Shown here piece by piece: positions 15,944 through 24,822 of a stretch of 64,000 nucleotides of DNA. A model generated the notes under the pieces. It was given only the letters and a program-made list of their open reading frames with translations. It was not told the DNA's origin and did no database searches. Source of the DNA: Bacteroidales bacterium (GTDB lineage: Bacteria > Bacteroidota > Bacteroidia > Bacteroidales > WCHB1-69). The position numbers and the translations under genes were made by a program. Each line of letters begins with the position of its first letter. Within the stretch, counting starts at the first letter, position 1. The stretch lies in the NCBI GenBank assembly GCA_017554325.1, contig JAFZIP010000001.1, forward strand, positions 214,857 through 278,856. Reading direction: 5' to 3'.

Positions 15944-17224
15944 ATGGAAAAACAGAAGATTGACATTTTACTCGGTTTGCAATGGGGCGACGAGGGCAAA
16001 GGCAAAATTGTGGATGTGGTGACCCCAAAATACGATGTGGTGGCCCGCTTCCAGGGCGGCCCCAACGCCGGCCACTCGCTGGAATTCAACGGCATCCGCC
16101 ACGTGCTCCATATCATCCCCTCCGGCATCTTCCACAAGGAGAAAACCAATATCATCGGCAACGGCGTCGTCATCGACCCCATCACCTTTGAGGAGGAAAT
16201 CAACGCGCTGGTGAACATGGGACTCACGCCGACCGACAATCTTTTCGTTTCCAAAAAGGCACACCTCATCCTGCCCACACACCGTCTGCTGGATGCCGCC
16301 TACGAGTCCCAGAAGGGCGACAAGAAAATAGGCTCCACCCTCAAGGGCATCGGACCCACCTACACCGACAAGACCGCCCGCACAGGCCTGCGCGTGTGCG
16401 ACCTCATTTCGCCTAACTTCGCGGAGAAATACAGCCAAGCCATCACCCAACACCTGAAAATCCTGGATGGCCTCGGATTCGACTACAAGACCACCCTGCC
16501 CGAATTGGAACACAAGTGGAGAGCCTCGCTGACCACCCTCAAGTCTTTCACGTTCATCGACAGCGAATATGAGATGTACGACTACCTGCAATCGGGCAAG
16601 TCAGTGCTGGCAGAGGGCGCGCAGGGCACCATGCTGGACCTCGAGTTCGGGGCCTACCCGTTTGTGACCTCCTCCAACACCATCGCCGCCGGCGCCTTTA
16701 CAGGCCTCGGCCTCGACCCGCACCTCGCCGGCAAGGTCATCGGCATTGTGAAAGCCTACTGCACCCGCGTGGGCAGCGGCCCCTTCCCCACTGAACTCTT
16801 CGACGCCACCGGTGAGCAACTGCGCAAGCAAGGCAACGAATACGGCGCCACCACCGGCCGTCCCCGCCGCTGCGGCTGGCTCGACCTCGTGGCCCTCAAA
16901 TACGCCCTCATGATCAACGGCGTCACCGACATCGCCCTCACCAAAGCCGACGTGATGGACAACTTCGAGACCATCAACATCTGCACCGCCTACAAGGTCA
17001 ACGGCGAACTCACCTCCCGGATGCCCACCGAAACAGATGCGGTTATCGAACCCGTCTATACCCCGCTGAAGGGCTGGATGCAGGACATCAGCACCTGCAA
17101 AACCTACGAAGAGCTGCCGCAGACTTTCAAAGACTACATCCGCTTCATCGAAGAGGAAACCCACGTAAAAGTCTCCATCGTCTCCGTCGGCCCCGACCGC
17201 GACGCCACCATCTTCAGAGATTAG
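15944..17224 (+). CDS. purA: Adenylosuccinate synthetase
   Basis: 426 residues, full length. Catalyses IMP + aspartate + GTP to adenylosuccinate, the first committed step to AMP, in the cytoplasm. The N-terminal signature GLQWGDEGKGK (about 11-21) contains the catalytic Asp and the P-loop-like segment, and GPNAGHS carries the catalytic His. Later family blocks GIGPTYTDK, EGAQGTMLD, TTGRPRRCGW and SVGPDRDATI are all present. The gene is much richer in C/G-ending codons than the island just upstream. It has its own promoter; the downstream TldD-like gene begins 6 bp later and is probably co-transcribed. Confidence 0.97.
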   Translation: MEKQKIDILLGLQWGDEGKGKIVDVVTPKYDVVARFQGGPNAGHSLEFNGIRHVLHIIPSGIFHKEKTNIIGNGVVIDPITFEEEINALVNMGLTPTDNLFVSKKAHLILPTHRLLDAAYESQKGDKKIGSTLKGIGPTYTDKTARTGLRVCDLISPNFAEKYSQAITQHLKILDGLGFDYKTTLPELEHKWRASLTTLKSFTFIDSEYEMYDYLQSGKSVLAEGAQGTMLDLEFGAYPFVTSSNTIAAGAFTGLGLDPHLAGKVIGIVKAYCTRVGSGPFPTELFDATGEQLRKQGNEYGATTGRPRRCGWLDLVALKYALMINGVTDIALTKADVMDNFETINICTAYKVNGELTSRMPTETDAVIEPVYTPLKGWMQDISTCKTYEELPQTFKDYIRFIEEETHVKVSIVSVGPDRDATIFRD

Positions 17225-17230
17225 CATATT

Positions 17231-20200
17231 ATGCGCCGGACCCTTCTTCTCCCAATTCTGCTTTTGTGCTGTTTTATATTCCAAACAAACAGCCAAGCGC
17301 AGACATTGGCGGATGAAAAGAGGTTTATGGACACTCTGCAAGCACAACTGCAAGAGCAATTCCAGCTCTACCGCAACCGCGATGTGCCCATCTGCGATCT
17401 CCGTTTTTCAGTGGTGAACACCGAATCCTACCTGCTTGAATCCTCTATGGGCAGCCTGACGCGCAACGAGCACCGTACAGAATGCACGCTCGTAATTGAC
17501 CTCATCGTCGGCGACCTGGAAAAAGGCGATATCACCACCGGCACCTCCGCGCCGAAAATAATCCATCTTCCCATGGACTACAGCACCCTGGCCCTGCGCC
17601 AAATCCTCACCCGCGAAGTGCAATGGGTGTATGCAGAAGCTGAAAAAAAACAGAAAGAACGGAAACTGGCCGAACAACTGGGCACAAAACCATCCCGACT
17701 GTATCTATCCCCATCATACGACCAAGAAAGTACTGAACCCTCCGCGACAGCGGTGGAAGATTTTTCAGCCAAAGAGTGCATCCCGAAACTCAACACATGC
17801 ACTGAAATCTGGAACACTTACGAGACCGGTGCCTCCGGCCGTGCAACGCTCCTCTACACCCTTACACATCAACACACCCTCACTTCCGGCGGCCTGCCAC
17901 AGACCCGCCACCACAACAGCGCCCTCTTGACGTTGGAGGCCAGCATCACCGACAAAGAAAACAACATTCTTACTTTTGAGAAAAACATACTGGCCAACCA
18001 TCCGAACGAGCTGCCTGAAACTCCTTCCATCATCCAAATGGAAATCAGCCTGTACGAAGAACTCGTCAAAACGGTCGAAACACCTGTTGCTGAACCCGGT
18101 TTTCACCCCGTTCTCTTTTCCAACGAAGCGGCTGCACTCCTGCTCTATCAAGTTTACAAACAGACGTGTCCCGAACCTCATGCCCTGTTAAAAATACGCG
18201 ACAATGACGCATATTTCACCATCTCCTCCACCTCATCCCACAGCGATGCCGAACTCGTCCAACAGCTGAGGCAGACTGCTCGTCAGCAACATAAAGAGTA
18301 TGGCTATTGGGTGAAAACACTCTGCTTTTCAGAAAGAGAAGGTCTGGTGCCACAGGAAGTCTATCGCATCTTTGCCGATGGCAGAACGGATGAACAAGTG
18401 CACGGATTGGCTATCGGCGGCACACCCACTGCAATATGGAACAGCATCATTGCCTGCGGCAAGGACAACGACTGCAACATCGCGCCGCCCGCCTTGACAC
18501 ACAAGTACCCGGTCTCCTGCAGTGCACCGGCCGTGCTATGCTATCAAGTTGAAACGCGCAACGCGCTCACCGCTGCCAAACCCGTAATCCTCTCGCCAGC
18601 AGTCTCAAACAACTCGCACAATCAGGAACTCCAATTCTCATCTTTGGCCTCTCGCGTGATGCAAGATGAAATACAGCATTTCTTTGAAGACTCTCTGTTG
18701 GTTGCCGAACCCAAGCCATACAATTTGGAGATGCTAATGACTGATGCCACAACACATTCGGTGCGTAGCACCACGGGAAGCGTCATCTTCTCCGAAGAGA
18801 AACCCGTTCGCTCCGTATGCACACGCGTGCTGGTGGGCAACGACGGTTTCAACAACGAAAACCTGAACACCCCCACCTTGGCGAAAGACTATCCCCTGCC
18901 ACTCGACAACAACTACAACAATGCCATCCGCAGTCTGCACAATGCGGTGAATGACAGCTACCGCCAAGCCCTTATGGATTATCGGAAAAAGGATGGGCTT
19001 CCGTATGACCCCAATATCGCGAACAAGAACCGGCTCAAGGATCGCTCCGACATCTATTGCCGTTCATCTTTCGAAGACACACCCAACTCTGACTGTAGCA
19101 TCAATCAACTGCAGGACTGGGCTACTTCGCTTTCGGCGGCTTTTACCCAGAACAACGCCCCGATGCAGGAGCTTTGCAACTCAGGCGTGGATGTTTACTT
19201 GTATCAGGCGAAAGCCTATTTTGAATCTGCACAAAACGTGCAATATGCCAAACCCTTCCGACTCTGCTGTGTAGTGCTCTATGCCGAGGCGAAGGCCGAA
19301 GACGGGGAACTGCTGCGCGATGAGAAGCGCCTGCTATACCGTGATTTCAGCGAACTTCCCGACCCCAGCATACTGCAAGACGAGGCGCTCCACATGGCTG
19401 AGCGATTGGCGCTCCTGAAAAAGGCTCCCAAAGTGACAGAATATTATGACGGGCCCGTGATAATTTCCGGAGAGGCGGTAGCCACTATATTTGCCCAAAC
19501 TTTGTTAGAGGGCACGCCGTCGCTCGTCGCAGACCGTATGCCCGCCGATAAGGACAAAGCATCTTTCAATTATTGGGAAACCCTCAAGAACAAATCCGTT
19601 ATGCACCTCTCTTTGAGTGTGCGGGCAAGATATGACATTAATCGCTTTGAAAACATCCCACTGCTCGGTTATCTTGAAGTGGACGCGGAAGGAGTTCCGG
19701 TGGACAAGAGTACAGACTTGATTGTAAACGGGAAATTGGAGAACCTGCTCTCCAACCGTATTCCCACTAACACCAACCGTTTCTCCAACGGGCATCAGCA
19801 GTTGGCCTTGGAGAACTTGAGATTAGTGCCCACACGCGGTGCGGGCGTGCTGGAGCTCAGCTGCCGCCGCACCTTGGACGACAAGGCGCTGGAAAAAGAG
19901 CTGCTCAAGGAGGCGCGGGCGGCGGGAGAAAAGTATGTTTACCAGATTGTGAGCTGCCCGCGCCGGCACGACGACGAGGACAATGCCTCCATCATCGCCT
20001 ATCGGATCAAAGTCTCCAATGGCGAAAAAACCTTGGTTCGCATCCAACAGACAGAACAGCTTTCAGCCGATATATGGCAACGGGTTTGCTCCTCTTCCTC
20101 CGACAAAACCGCACACAACATACTGGTAAACAGCCAGATAAAATCAACAAACAAAGACTGTTCTCCTTTAACAGGCATCCCCACCAGCCTAATTTTACCG

Positions 20201-20239
20201 GCTCAAATATTGATTAAGAGCTTGAAGATCATCCCATAG
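17231..20239 (+). CDS. Tandem TldD/PmbA-like secreted protein lacking the metal motif
   Basis: 1002 residues with a signal peptide (LLLPILLLCCFIFQ, cleavage near SQAQ). Two successive halves each follow the plan of TldD/PmbA-type proteins. Copy 1 (about 25-475): SSMGSL, VIDLIVGD, FHPVLFSNEAAALLLYQ, then a C-terminal block with GGTPTAIWNSIIACGKDND and APAVLCYQVE. Copy 2 (about 480-1000): MQDEIQHFFEDSL, STTGSVIFSEE, TRVLVGNDGFNNENL, an AYK-like SYRQALMDYRKK, YYDGPVIISGEAVATIFAQTL and LEVDAEGVPVDKS. Active family members have HExxxH after the GPVxxxGxAA strand; here the sequences are YQVYKQ and AQTLLEG, so neither copy should be a metallopeptidase. Immediately downstream of purA. Role unknown. 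Confidence 0.65.
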   Translation: MRRTLLLPILLLCCFIFQTNSQAQTLADEKRFMDTLQAQLQEQFQLYRNRDVPICDLRFSVVNTESYLLESSMGSLTRNEHRTECTLVIDLIVGDLEKGDITTGTSAPKIIHLPMDYSTLALRQILTREVQWVYAEAEKKQKERKLAEQLGTKPSRLYLSPSYDQESTEPSATAVEDFSAKECIPKLNTCTEIWNTYETGASGRATLLYTLTHQHTLTSGGLPQTRHHNSALLTLEASITDKENNILTFEKNILANHPNELPETPSIIQMEISLYEELVKTVETPVAEPGFHPVLFSNEAAALLLYQVYKQTCPEPHALLKIRDNDAYFTISSTSSHSDAELVQQLRQTARQQHKEYGYWVKTLCFSEREGLVPQEVYRIFADGRTDEQVHGLAIGGTPTAIWNSIIACGKDNDCNIAPPALTHKYPVSCSAPAVLCYQVETRNALTAAKPVILSPAVSNNSHNQELQFSSLASRVMQDEIQHFFEDSLLVAEPKPYNLEMLMTDATTHSVRSTTGSVIFSEEKPVRSVCTRVLVGNDGFNNENLNTPTLAKDYPLPLDNNYNNAIRSLHNAVNDSYRQALMDYRKKDGLPYDPNIANKNRLKDRSDIYCRSSFEDTPNSDCSINQLQDWATSLSAAFTQNNAPMQELCNSGVDVYLYQAKAYFESAQNVQYAKPFRLCCVVLYAEAKAEDGELLRDEKRLLYRDFSELPDPSILQDEALHMAERLALLKKAPKVTEYYDGPVIISGEAVATIFAQTLLEGTPSLVADRMPADKDKASFNYWETLKNKSVMHLSLSVRARYDINRFENIPLLGYLEVDAEGVPVDKSTDLIVNGKLENLLSNRIPTNTNRFSNGHQQLALENLRLVPTRGAGVLELSCRRTLDDKALEKELLKEARAAGEKYVYQIVSCPRRHDDEDNASIIAYRIKVSNGEKTLVRIQQTEQLSADIWQRVCSSSSDKTAHNILVNSQIKSTNKDCSPLTGIPTSLILPAQILIKSLKIIP

Positions 20240-20296
20240 GAATAAAATTGTTGAAAAAAAAGGAAAAAAAATTTAGTGAGAAAAAACTATTTACAC

Positions 20297-20304
20297 TATT
20301 TTTG
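20297..20304 (+). promoter_or_regulatory. -7 element TATTTTTG for pyrBI
   Basis: TATTTTTGC with a leader of about 65-70 nt before the pyrB start. No clear attenuator hairpin was seen in the leader. Confidence 0.65.
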
Positions 20305-20362
20305 CAAGGTTGTAAGAGCAGAGGGGAAATCACGCGACAATTATTTATTCATTAAAACATAT

Positions 20363-20368
20363 AGGAGG
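20363..20368 (+). promoter_or_regulatory. Canonical Shine-Dalgarno AGGAGG that sets the TTG start of pyrB
   Basis: AGGAGG ends 7 nt before TTG 20376. Strong Shine-Dalgarno sites are uncommon in Bacteroidota, and no ATG exists in frame nearby, so this site supports the TTG start. Confidence 0.75.
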
Positions 20369-20375
20369 ATTTATT

Positions 20376-21299
20376 TTGTTAAAAAACAGATGCTTAATAG
20401 ACCCGGCCGACTTCACTCGCGAAGAATTTCGCGAAATCTTCGATTTGGCACATCAGATTATTGCGGATCCGGAAAAATACAGTAAGAGTTGTGAGGGAAA
20501 AATCCTGGCAACTCTTTTTTATGAACCGAGTACACGTACGCGTTTCAGCTTTGAAGCTGCCATGTTGCGTTTGGGTGGCAAGGTGATTGGCTTCTCCGAG
20601 CCAAACTCCAGCTCTACCGCCAAGGGCGAGAGCATTGCCGACACACTGCGCACCATCGAATGCTATGCGGACATCGCGGCAATGCGCCATCCCAAGGAGG
20701 GCGCCCCGCGCATGGCCAGCCACTACATCAAGATGCCGCTCATCAATGCCGGTGACGGCGGCCACCAGCACCCCACCCAGACGCTGACCGACATCCTGAC
20801 CATTGAGCGTCTCCGCGGCGGCGTGGAGAACAAGACCTACGGTTTCTGCGGTGACCTCAAGTTCGGCCGCACCGTGCACTCTTTGGTCAAGTTCCTCAGC
20901 AACTACGAGGGCGTGAAGTTCATCTTCATCTCCCCCGAAGAGCTCCGCGTGCCCGAGTACATCCGCGAGGAGGTGGTCAAGAAGAAGGGCATCCCGTTCC
21001 AGGAAGTGGATCAGATGGAGCCTTACATGGGCCAACTCGACTTCCTGTACATGACCCGTGTGCAGCGCGAGCGTTTCTTCAACGAAGAGGACTACATCCG
21101 CTTGAAAGACCGTTTCATTCTGGATGCCGAGAAGATGACCTACGCACGTCCCGACACCTACATCCTGCACCCGCTGCCGCGCGTGAACGAAATCAGCACT
21201 GAGGTGGATAACGACCCGCGCGCCCAGTACTTCAACCAGGCCCGCAACGGCATGTACGTGCGCATGGCCCTCATCTGCAAACTTTTAGGAATCTATTAA
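20376..21299 (+). CDS. pyrB: Aspartate carbamoyltransferase, catalytic chain
   Basis: 307 residues. Makes carbamoyl-aspartate from carbamoyl phosphate and aspartate, an early pyrimidine step, as trimers within the PyrB-PyrI complex. The carbamoyl-phosphate site STRTRFSFE follows FYEPSTRTR (about 48-56); [26 protein letters not shown] and HPLPRVNEI complete the family blocks. The start is TTG at 20376 with AGGAGG 7 nt upstream; the out-of-frame ATG just inside is not used. The regulatory-chain gene follows after 12 nt. Confidence 0.96.
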   Translation: MLKNRCLIDPADFTREEFREIFDLAHQIIADPEKYSKSCEGKILATLFYEPSTRTRFSFEAAMLRLGGKVIGFSEPNSSSTAKGESIADTLRTIECYADIAAMRHPKEGAPRMASHYIKMPLINAGDGGHQHPTQTLTDILTIERLRGGVENKTYGFCGDLKFGRTVHSLVKFLSNYEGVKFIFISPEELRVPEYIREEVVKKKGIPFQEVDQMEPYMGQLDFLYMTRVQRERFFNEEDYIRLKDRFILDAEKMTYARPDTYILHPLPRVNEISTEVDNDPRAQYFNQARNGMYVRMALICKLLGIY

Positions 21300-21311
21300 A
21301 AACCATCGACT

Positions 21312-21746
21312 ATGTTAGAAATCAACAGTATAGAAAGAGGCATCGTCATCGACCATATCAAAGCCGGATATGGCATGACCGTTTTCAACTACCTGCACCT
21401 TGAAAACGCCGACTACAATGTGGCCCTCATCATGAACGCCTTCAGCCTCAAGATGGGCAAGAAGGACATCATCAAAATCAACGAGGTCATCGACATCAAC
21501 TACGACTTCCTCGGCCTCATCGACCCGAACGCCACCGTCAACATCATTGAGAACGGCAAGACGGTCAAGAAGGTGAAGCTGGAAGTGCCCGAGACGGTCA
21601 CCAACATCATCCAATGCAAGAACCCGCGCTGCGTCACTTCCGTGGAGCACTATTTCGACCATGTGTTCCATCTGGTCGATAAGGAGAAGCGCTCCTACCG
21701 CTGCGAGTATTGCGATGATATTGTGATTCCGTACCCGAACAAATAG
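21312..21746 (+). CDS. pyrI: Aspartate carbamoyltransferase, regulatory chain
   Basis: 144 residues, normal length. The C-terminal zinc site has four cysteines, CKNPRC (about 97-102) and CEYC (about 129-132), which join regulatory to catalytic chains. The N-terminal allosteric domain contains IERGIVIDHIKAGYG, the nucleotide-binding start typical of PyrI. Translationally close to pyrB (12 nt), giving a pyrBI operon that binds CTP/ATP as feedback effectors. Confidence 0.96.
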   Translation: MLEINSIERGIVIDHIKAGYGMTVFNYLHLENADYNVALIMNAFSLKMGKKDIIKINEVIDINYDFLGLIDPNATVNIIENGKTVKKVKLEVPETVTNIIQCKNPRCVTSVEHYFDHVFHLVDKEKRSYRCEYCDDIVIPYPNK

Positions 21747-21818
21747 CGTCTATCTAAATATTTTTATCTGGCAATCATTTTTTACGTTGCTCTCAACACA
21801 AATTAAGAGCATTGAAAT

Positions 21819-22538
21819 ATGAGTATTTGGGATATAATCATTGAAAATACAACAATTGCTATCTGCCTGTCATTATTATGGATAGTTTATCTTTTAGCCT
21901 ACTTTTTTTTCAAAAGTAAAGTAAAACTTCCGCGATGGATTATTTGGTTTGGAGGAGCTACCCTTTTTGTTATTTGGTCATTGTGGGTTGGCAGTCGTTT
22001 TGTAAAGAAAGAGAAAGATCAGAAAAAACAGGAATTTAATAACATTGACGCTGGCTTAAAAGATTATCTTATTGAAAAGTTATGTGATTATTCGTTAATG
22101 TCAAACATCCCTCATGTCAACATTGACAAAGAATTAGATGGGAAAATAATAGCAATCACACGAGATGAAGAAACAACAAAGATTAAGGTACTATTAGATT
22201 CTAGACTCAATGATCAATTGAAGAAAGAAAACAAATACACCGCCAATCCTGATTCACTTGATTATGTGATTATTATATTACCCTACTGGAAAACTGATTC
22301 CTACGGAACGTTTGCTAAATCTTACAGCTCTACAGAAATGGCAAATGTAATTATTTTGGATTTTAAAGCCGATACAATCGCTGGAACAATGGATTTTAAT
22401 GAAAATAAGAATCCAGCTTCTATGACGGTAAAAAAGAGTGATATCAGTGAACATCAATACATATATCTCAAATCTGATGAGCTATATGATGGCATTGTAA
22501 AAAACAAGCAACATAAAGGACAGAAACTCGAAGAATAA
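21819..22538 (+). CDS. Hypothetical two-span membrane protein
   Basis: 239 residues with two N-terminal membrane spans (about 10-32 and 39-60) followed by a soluble domain of about 175 residues, probably on the outside or in the cytoplasm depending on topology. No recognised motif. The gene is markedly AT-rich compared with pyrBI, suggesting recent acquisition or weak expression. It stands alone between pyrI and tRNA-Cys. Confidence 0.6.
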   Translation: MSIWDIIIENTTIAICLSLLWIVYLLAYFFFKSKVKLPRWIIWFGGATLFVIWSLWVGSRFVKKEKDQKKQEFNNIDAGLKDYLIEKLCDYSLMSNIPHVNIDKELDGKIIAITRDEETTKIKVLLDSRLNDQLKKENKYTANPDSLDYVIIILPYWKTDSYGTFAKSYSSTEMANVIILDFKADTIAGTMDFNENKNPASMTVKKSDISEHQYIYLKSDELYDGIVKNKQHKGQKLEE

Positions 22539-22630
22539 AAAACAAAAATAAAACAACACTATCGTTGCTTTTTGCAAGTAATTCTGAGGGTGTTTTTTTT
22601 TCGCAAGATGTAATCATATCAAAAAAAGTG

Positions 22631-22638
22631 TATTTTTG
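22631..22638 (+). promoter_or_regulatory. -7 element TATTTTTG for tRNA-Cys
   Basis: Perfect TATTTTTGC 13 bp upstream of the mature tRNA 5' end. Confidence 0.75.
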
Positions 22639-22651
22639 CAGCGTCTAACAA

Positions 22652-22722
22652 GGTCTCTTGGCCGAGTGGTTAGGTACCGGTCTGCAAAACCGTTGACTCC
22701 AGTTCGAATCTGGAAGAGACCT
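22652..22722 (+). tRNA. tRNA-Cys (GCA)
   Basis: 71-nt cloverleaf. The acceptor stem GGTCTCT pairs with AGAGACC, the anticodon loop contains CTGCAAA giving anticodon GCA, the T arm is TCCAG-TTCGAAT-CTGGA, and the discriminator base is U, as expected for Cys. CCA is not encoded. Confidence 0.95.
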
Positions 22723-22725
22723 CAG

Positions 22726-22757
22726 AAAAAAAGGCTGCCAATCGGCAGCCTTTTTTT
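22726..22757. terminator. Bidirectional intrinsic terminator after tRNA-Cys
   Basis: GGCTGCC-AATC-GGCAGCC flanked by A7 on the left and T7 on the right, so it can end both the tRNA transcript and the convergent gene at 22882. The same stem recurs after ackA at 55060. Confidence 0.85.
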
Positions 22758-22881
22758 GTTTGCTTTTCACTTTCGGCAGTTTTACCAAACACTTCTTCTC
22801 TGCAAACACAGTCTAGTTGTTGTCGGTCTCCACGTTCCCACACAGGTCGAAATGCAAGGCGCGCATCTCTTGCTTACTCTT

Positions 22882-23595
22882 TCAATGCTTCTCGCATTTC
22901 GAGCGTATTTTGAGAAGTGTTTTCTTTAACTGAATAAGATATTTGTTTTGGTGCTTGTACCGCCATTTTTCTTGTTGTCGGGTTTCTCTATCTTCATAGC
23001 AATAACAATCATCCGTTGCCAAGCTATAATACTCATTGCCTATGCATAGTTCGACATAATAGGTGATTAGCAGCAGCGGCAAGCAGGGTTCTTTGGGGGT
23101 CTGCACGATTGTATTGGTCAAAGACCATATCTTTTTCTTCATTTTGCGAGGCAAAACTATCGAACAAACCGTGTAAGCGTAGTCTCTGTTTTCATTAATT
23201 TCATGTGGCTGATCTAATTGCTCTCCTTCTTTAATCAGCAGTGTATCAGACATGGCCCCTATAGAATATATGCTATATTTTAAACCTTCACCCTCATTTA
23301 ACAGAATGACACGCATACAATCCCCAGCGTTGTTGAAACGCAGATTCTTTTCATCCATAGCCATATATGTAAGGGTTTGCATTTGGGCTATAAATCTGAG
23401 CGCTGTGTCCTTCTCCAATAATATTCGGTCGTAAAACAAAGGTGTGTCGGGATAGTCAAAAGTGTCATTCCCCGTAATGCATAATGTGTCGTGGAAATAC
23501 AGTTTTTTCTCAACGACTTGACAATTGCATCGCTGCTGGGCAGAACAAAGACTTGCTGTCAATAGCATTACCCAAAACAAGATATTTGACTTCAT
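22882..23595 (-). CDS. Hypothetical secreted protein next to the rhs remnant
   Basis: 237 residues from ATG 23595, chosen because MKSNILFWVMLLTASLCSAQ is a signal peptide; an in-frame ATG at 23655, 1 nt after the rhs stop, would add 20 residues. The mature part has several cysteines (RCNCQ, CMRV, CLPL, CYCYED) and a basic, helical C-terminus. No family recognised. Its position directly downstream of an Rhs C-terminus is where immunity genes usually lie, but a secretion signal is unusual for a cytoplasmic immunity protein. Confidence 0.6.
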   Translation of the reverse strand: MKSNILFWVMLLTASLCSAQQRCNCQVVEKKLYFHDTLCITGNDTFDYPDTPLFYDRILLEKDTALRFIAQMQTLTYMAMDEKNLRFNNAGDCMRVILLNEGEGLKYSIYSIGAMSDTLLIKEGEQLDQPHEINENRDYAYTVCSIVLPRKMKKKIWSLTNTIVQTPKEPCLPLLLITYYVELCIGNEYYSLATDDCYCYEDRETRQQEKWRYKHQNKYLIQLKKTLLKIRSKCEKH

Positions 23596-23656
23596 AACTC
23601 TTCTATTTAAATCCAAAGACATATGTCTTAAAAACTGATACTGCGGAATTTGCATT

Positions 23657-23872
23657 TTAACTTGCCATTATAGCACCTTGCACCGTACCTATCGCAGCTC
23701 CTACAACAATAGGTATCCAAGCAAATTCTCCACTCGGATCCACGTATTGCAGTGGATTGTTTAAACAATATGAATATCTATTGTAACTCTGTGTAAAATC
23801 AGGTACCTGCACGAAGTTGTCAGGCGAGAAGAAACGGGCAATCACGGGATCGTAGAGTCTGCCGTTCATGAT
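23657..23872 (-). pseudogene. Rhs/YD-repeat core C-terminal fragment, cut by an IS21 relic
   Basis: The frame encodes the Rhs-associated core signature MNGRLYDPVIARFFSPD, YNRYSYCLNNPL and YVDPSGE, then about 22 residues (WIPIVVGAAIGTVQG) and a stop. The N-terminal YD repeats are missing: the coding sequence meets the IS end at 23873 and no rhs sequence resumes beyond the other end at 24808. In intact Rhs proteins this motif precedes a variable toxin tip; here it is short or lost. A relic without its own start. Confidence 0.8.
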
Positions 23873-24808
23873 TGTAAATAACCACGTTAAAATATACCAA
23901 AGTGCCATTCAAAAGTATACCACTTTGGAGACTTCAAAAATACAAAAAGCGTGTTATAAATCATTTCTGTTCTAAAAATTTTTTCGTTTCTTTGATACGG
24001 TAGGAAGTCCCGGTCATGTTGACCAGGTAGGACTTGTGGCATAGCCTGTCCACGAGGGCGGAGCAGAGGACCTTGTCCTTGAGGACCTCCTCCCATCTTG
24101 TGAAGGGGAGGTTGGTGGTGATGACGGTGGCCTTCTTGCCGGTCCTGAGGGAGAGGTGGTTGAAGAGCATCTCGGCGCTCTCCTTGTCGAAGCCGACATA
24201 CCCGAGCTCGTCGCAGATGACCAGATCGTAACGTTCAAACCTGATTTCCAGGCTTTTGAGCGACTTCTCGTTCTTGGCCTCGCGGATGAGGGTGAGCAGT
24301 CGCGGCACGGAGGTGAAGAACACAGAGTATCCCTCCATGCAGGCCCTGATGCCGAGCCCGATGGCGATGTGCGTCTTGCCAGTGCCGGGGTTTCCGTACA
24401 TGACGATGCTGCGCCCCTGCTTGACGAAGTCGAGGGTCTCGATCTCAGGCAGCAGCGCGCGCCCCTCGGCGGGCAGCTCGTCCCTTTCCAGCTCCTCGAG
24501 GTACTTCATCTGCGGGAAGCCGGCCATGCGGATGCGCTTCACGGCGGCGAGGATGTCGTTGTAGTCGCGAACGTAGCGGGTGACGGTCTTCCTGTTCACT
24601 CCTGTCCTGCGGGCTATCTCCCTCAGGCTCAAACCATCCACTCGATGGTAATGTAAGATTTGTTCTTTCTGATCCATATTAATCATTTTAGGCTTCTTGT
24701 ACGTTCCACAGTACTCTTACGGTACTCTTCGGAGAACGTGTCACGAAGGCCTCAAAATGGTATAATTTTCAGTTGCAATGGCGGTATACTTTTGGATGGT
24801 TATTTACA
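23873..24808 (-). mobile_element. Internally deleted IS21-family element (936 bp)
   Basis: Both ends begin 5'-TGTAAATAACCA and carry two copies of a TATACC-containing motif: left at about 23893-23898 and 23916-23921, right (complement) at 24759-24764 and 24783-24788. Such multiple end sites are typical of IS21. Full elements are about 2-2.5 kb with istA and istB; here a single 241-codon frame remains. No target-site duplication is obvious. Confidence 0.8.
23961..24686 (-). CDS. IstA-IstB chimera left by an internal deletion in IS21
   Basis: 241 residues. Residues 1-43 look like the N-terminus of the transposase IstA: a helix-turn-helix with GLSLREIARRTGVNRKTVTRYV. From about 47 the sequence is IstB, the AAA+ helper ATPase: YLEELERDELPAEG, Walker A GNPGTGKTH (about 98-106), Walker B LVICDELGY, sensor TTNLPF, and a C-terminal SYRIKETKKF. 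The DDE catalytic part of IstA and the first part of IstB are missing, so an in-frame deletion joined them. The protein could still bind DNA and ATP but cannot transpose on its own; it may regulate related elements elsewhere in the genome. Confidence 0.8.
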   Translation of the reverse strand: MINMDQKEQILHYHRVDGLSLREIARRTGVNRKTVTRYVRDYNDILAAVKRIRMAGFPQMKYLEELERDELPAEGRALLPEIETLDFVKQGRSIVMYGNPGTGKTHIAIGLGIRACMEGYSVFFTSVPRLLTLIREAKNEKSLKSLEIRFERYDLVICDELGYVGFDKESAEMLFNHLSLRTGKKATVITTNLPFTRWEEVLKDKVLCSALVDRLCHKSYLVNMTGTSYRIKETKKFLEQK

Positions 24809-24822
24809 ACATTTAACAACCG

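Noticed and set aside
23865..24816. Target-site duplication of the IS21 relic
   Set aside because: Flanks (CATGAT left, ACATTT right) do not match convincingly; deletion next to the element may have removed it.
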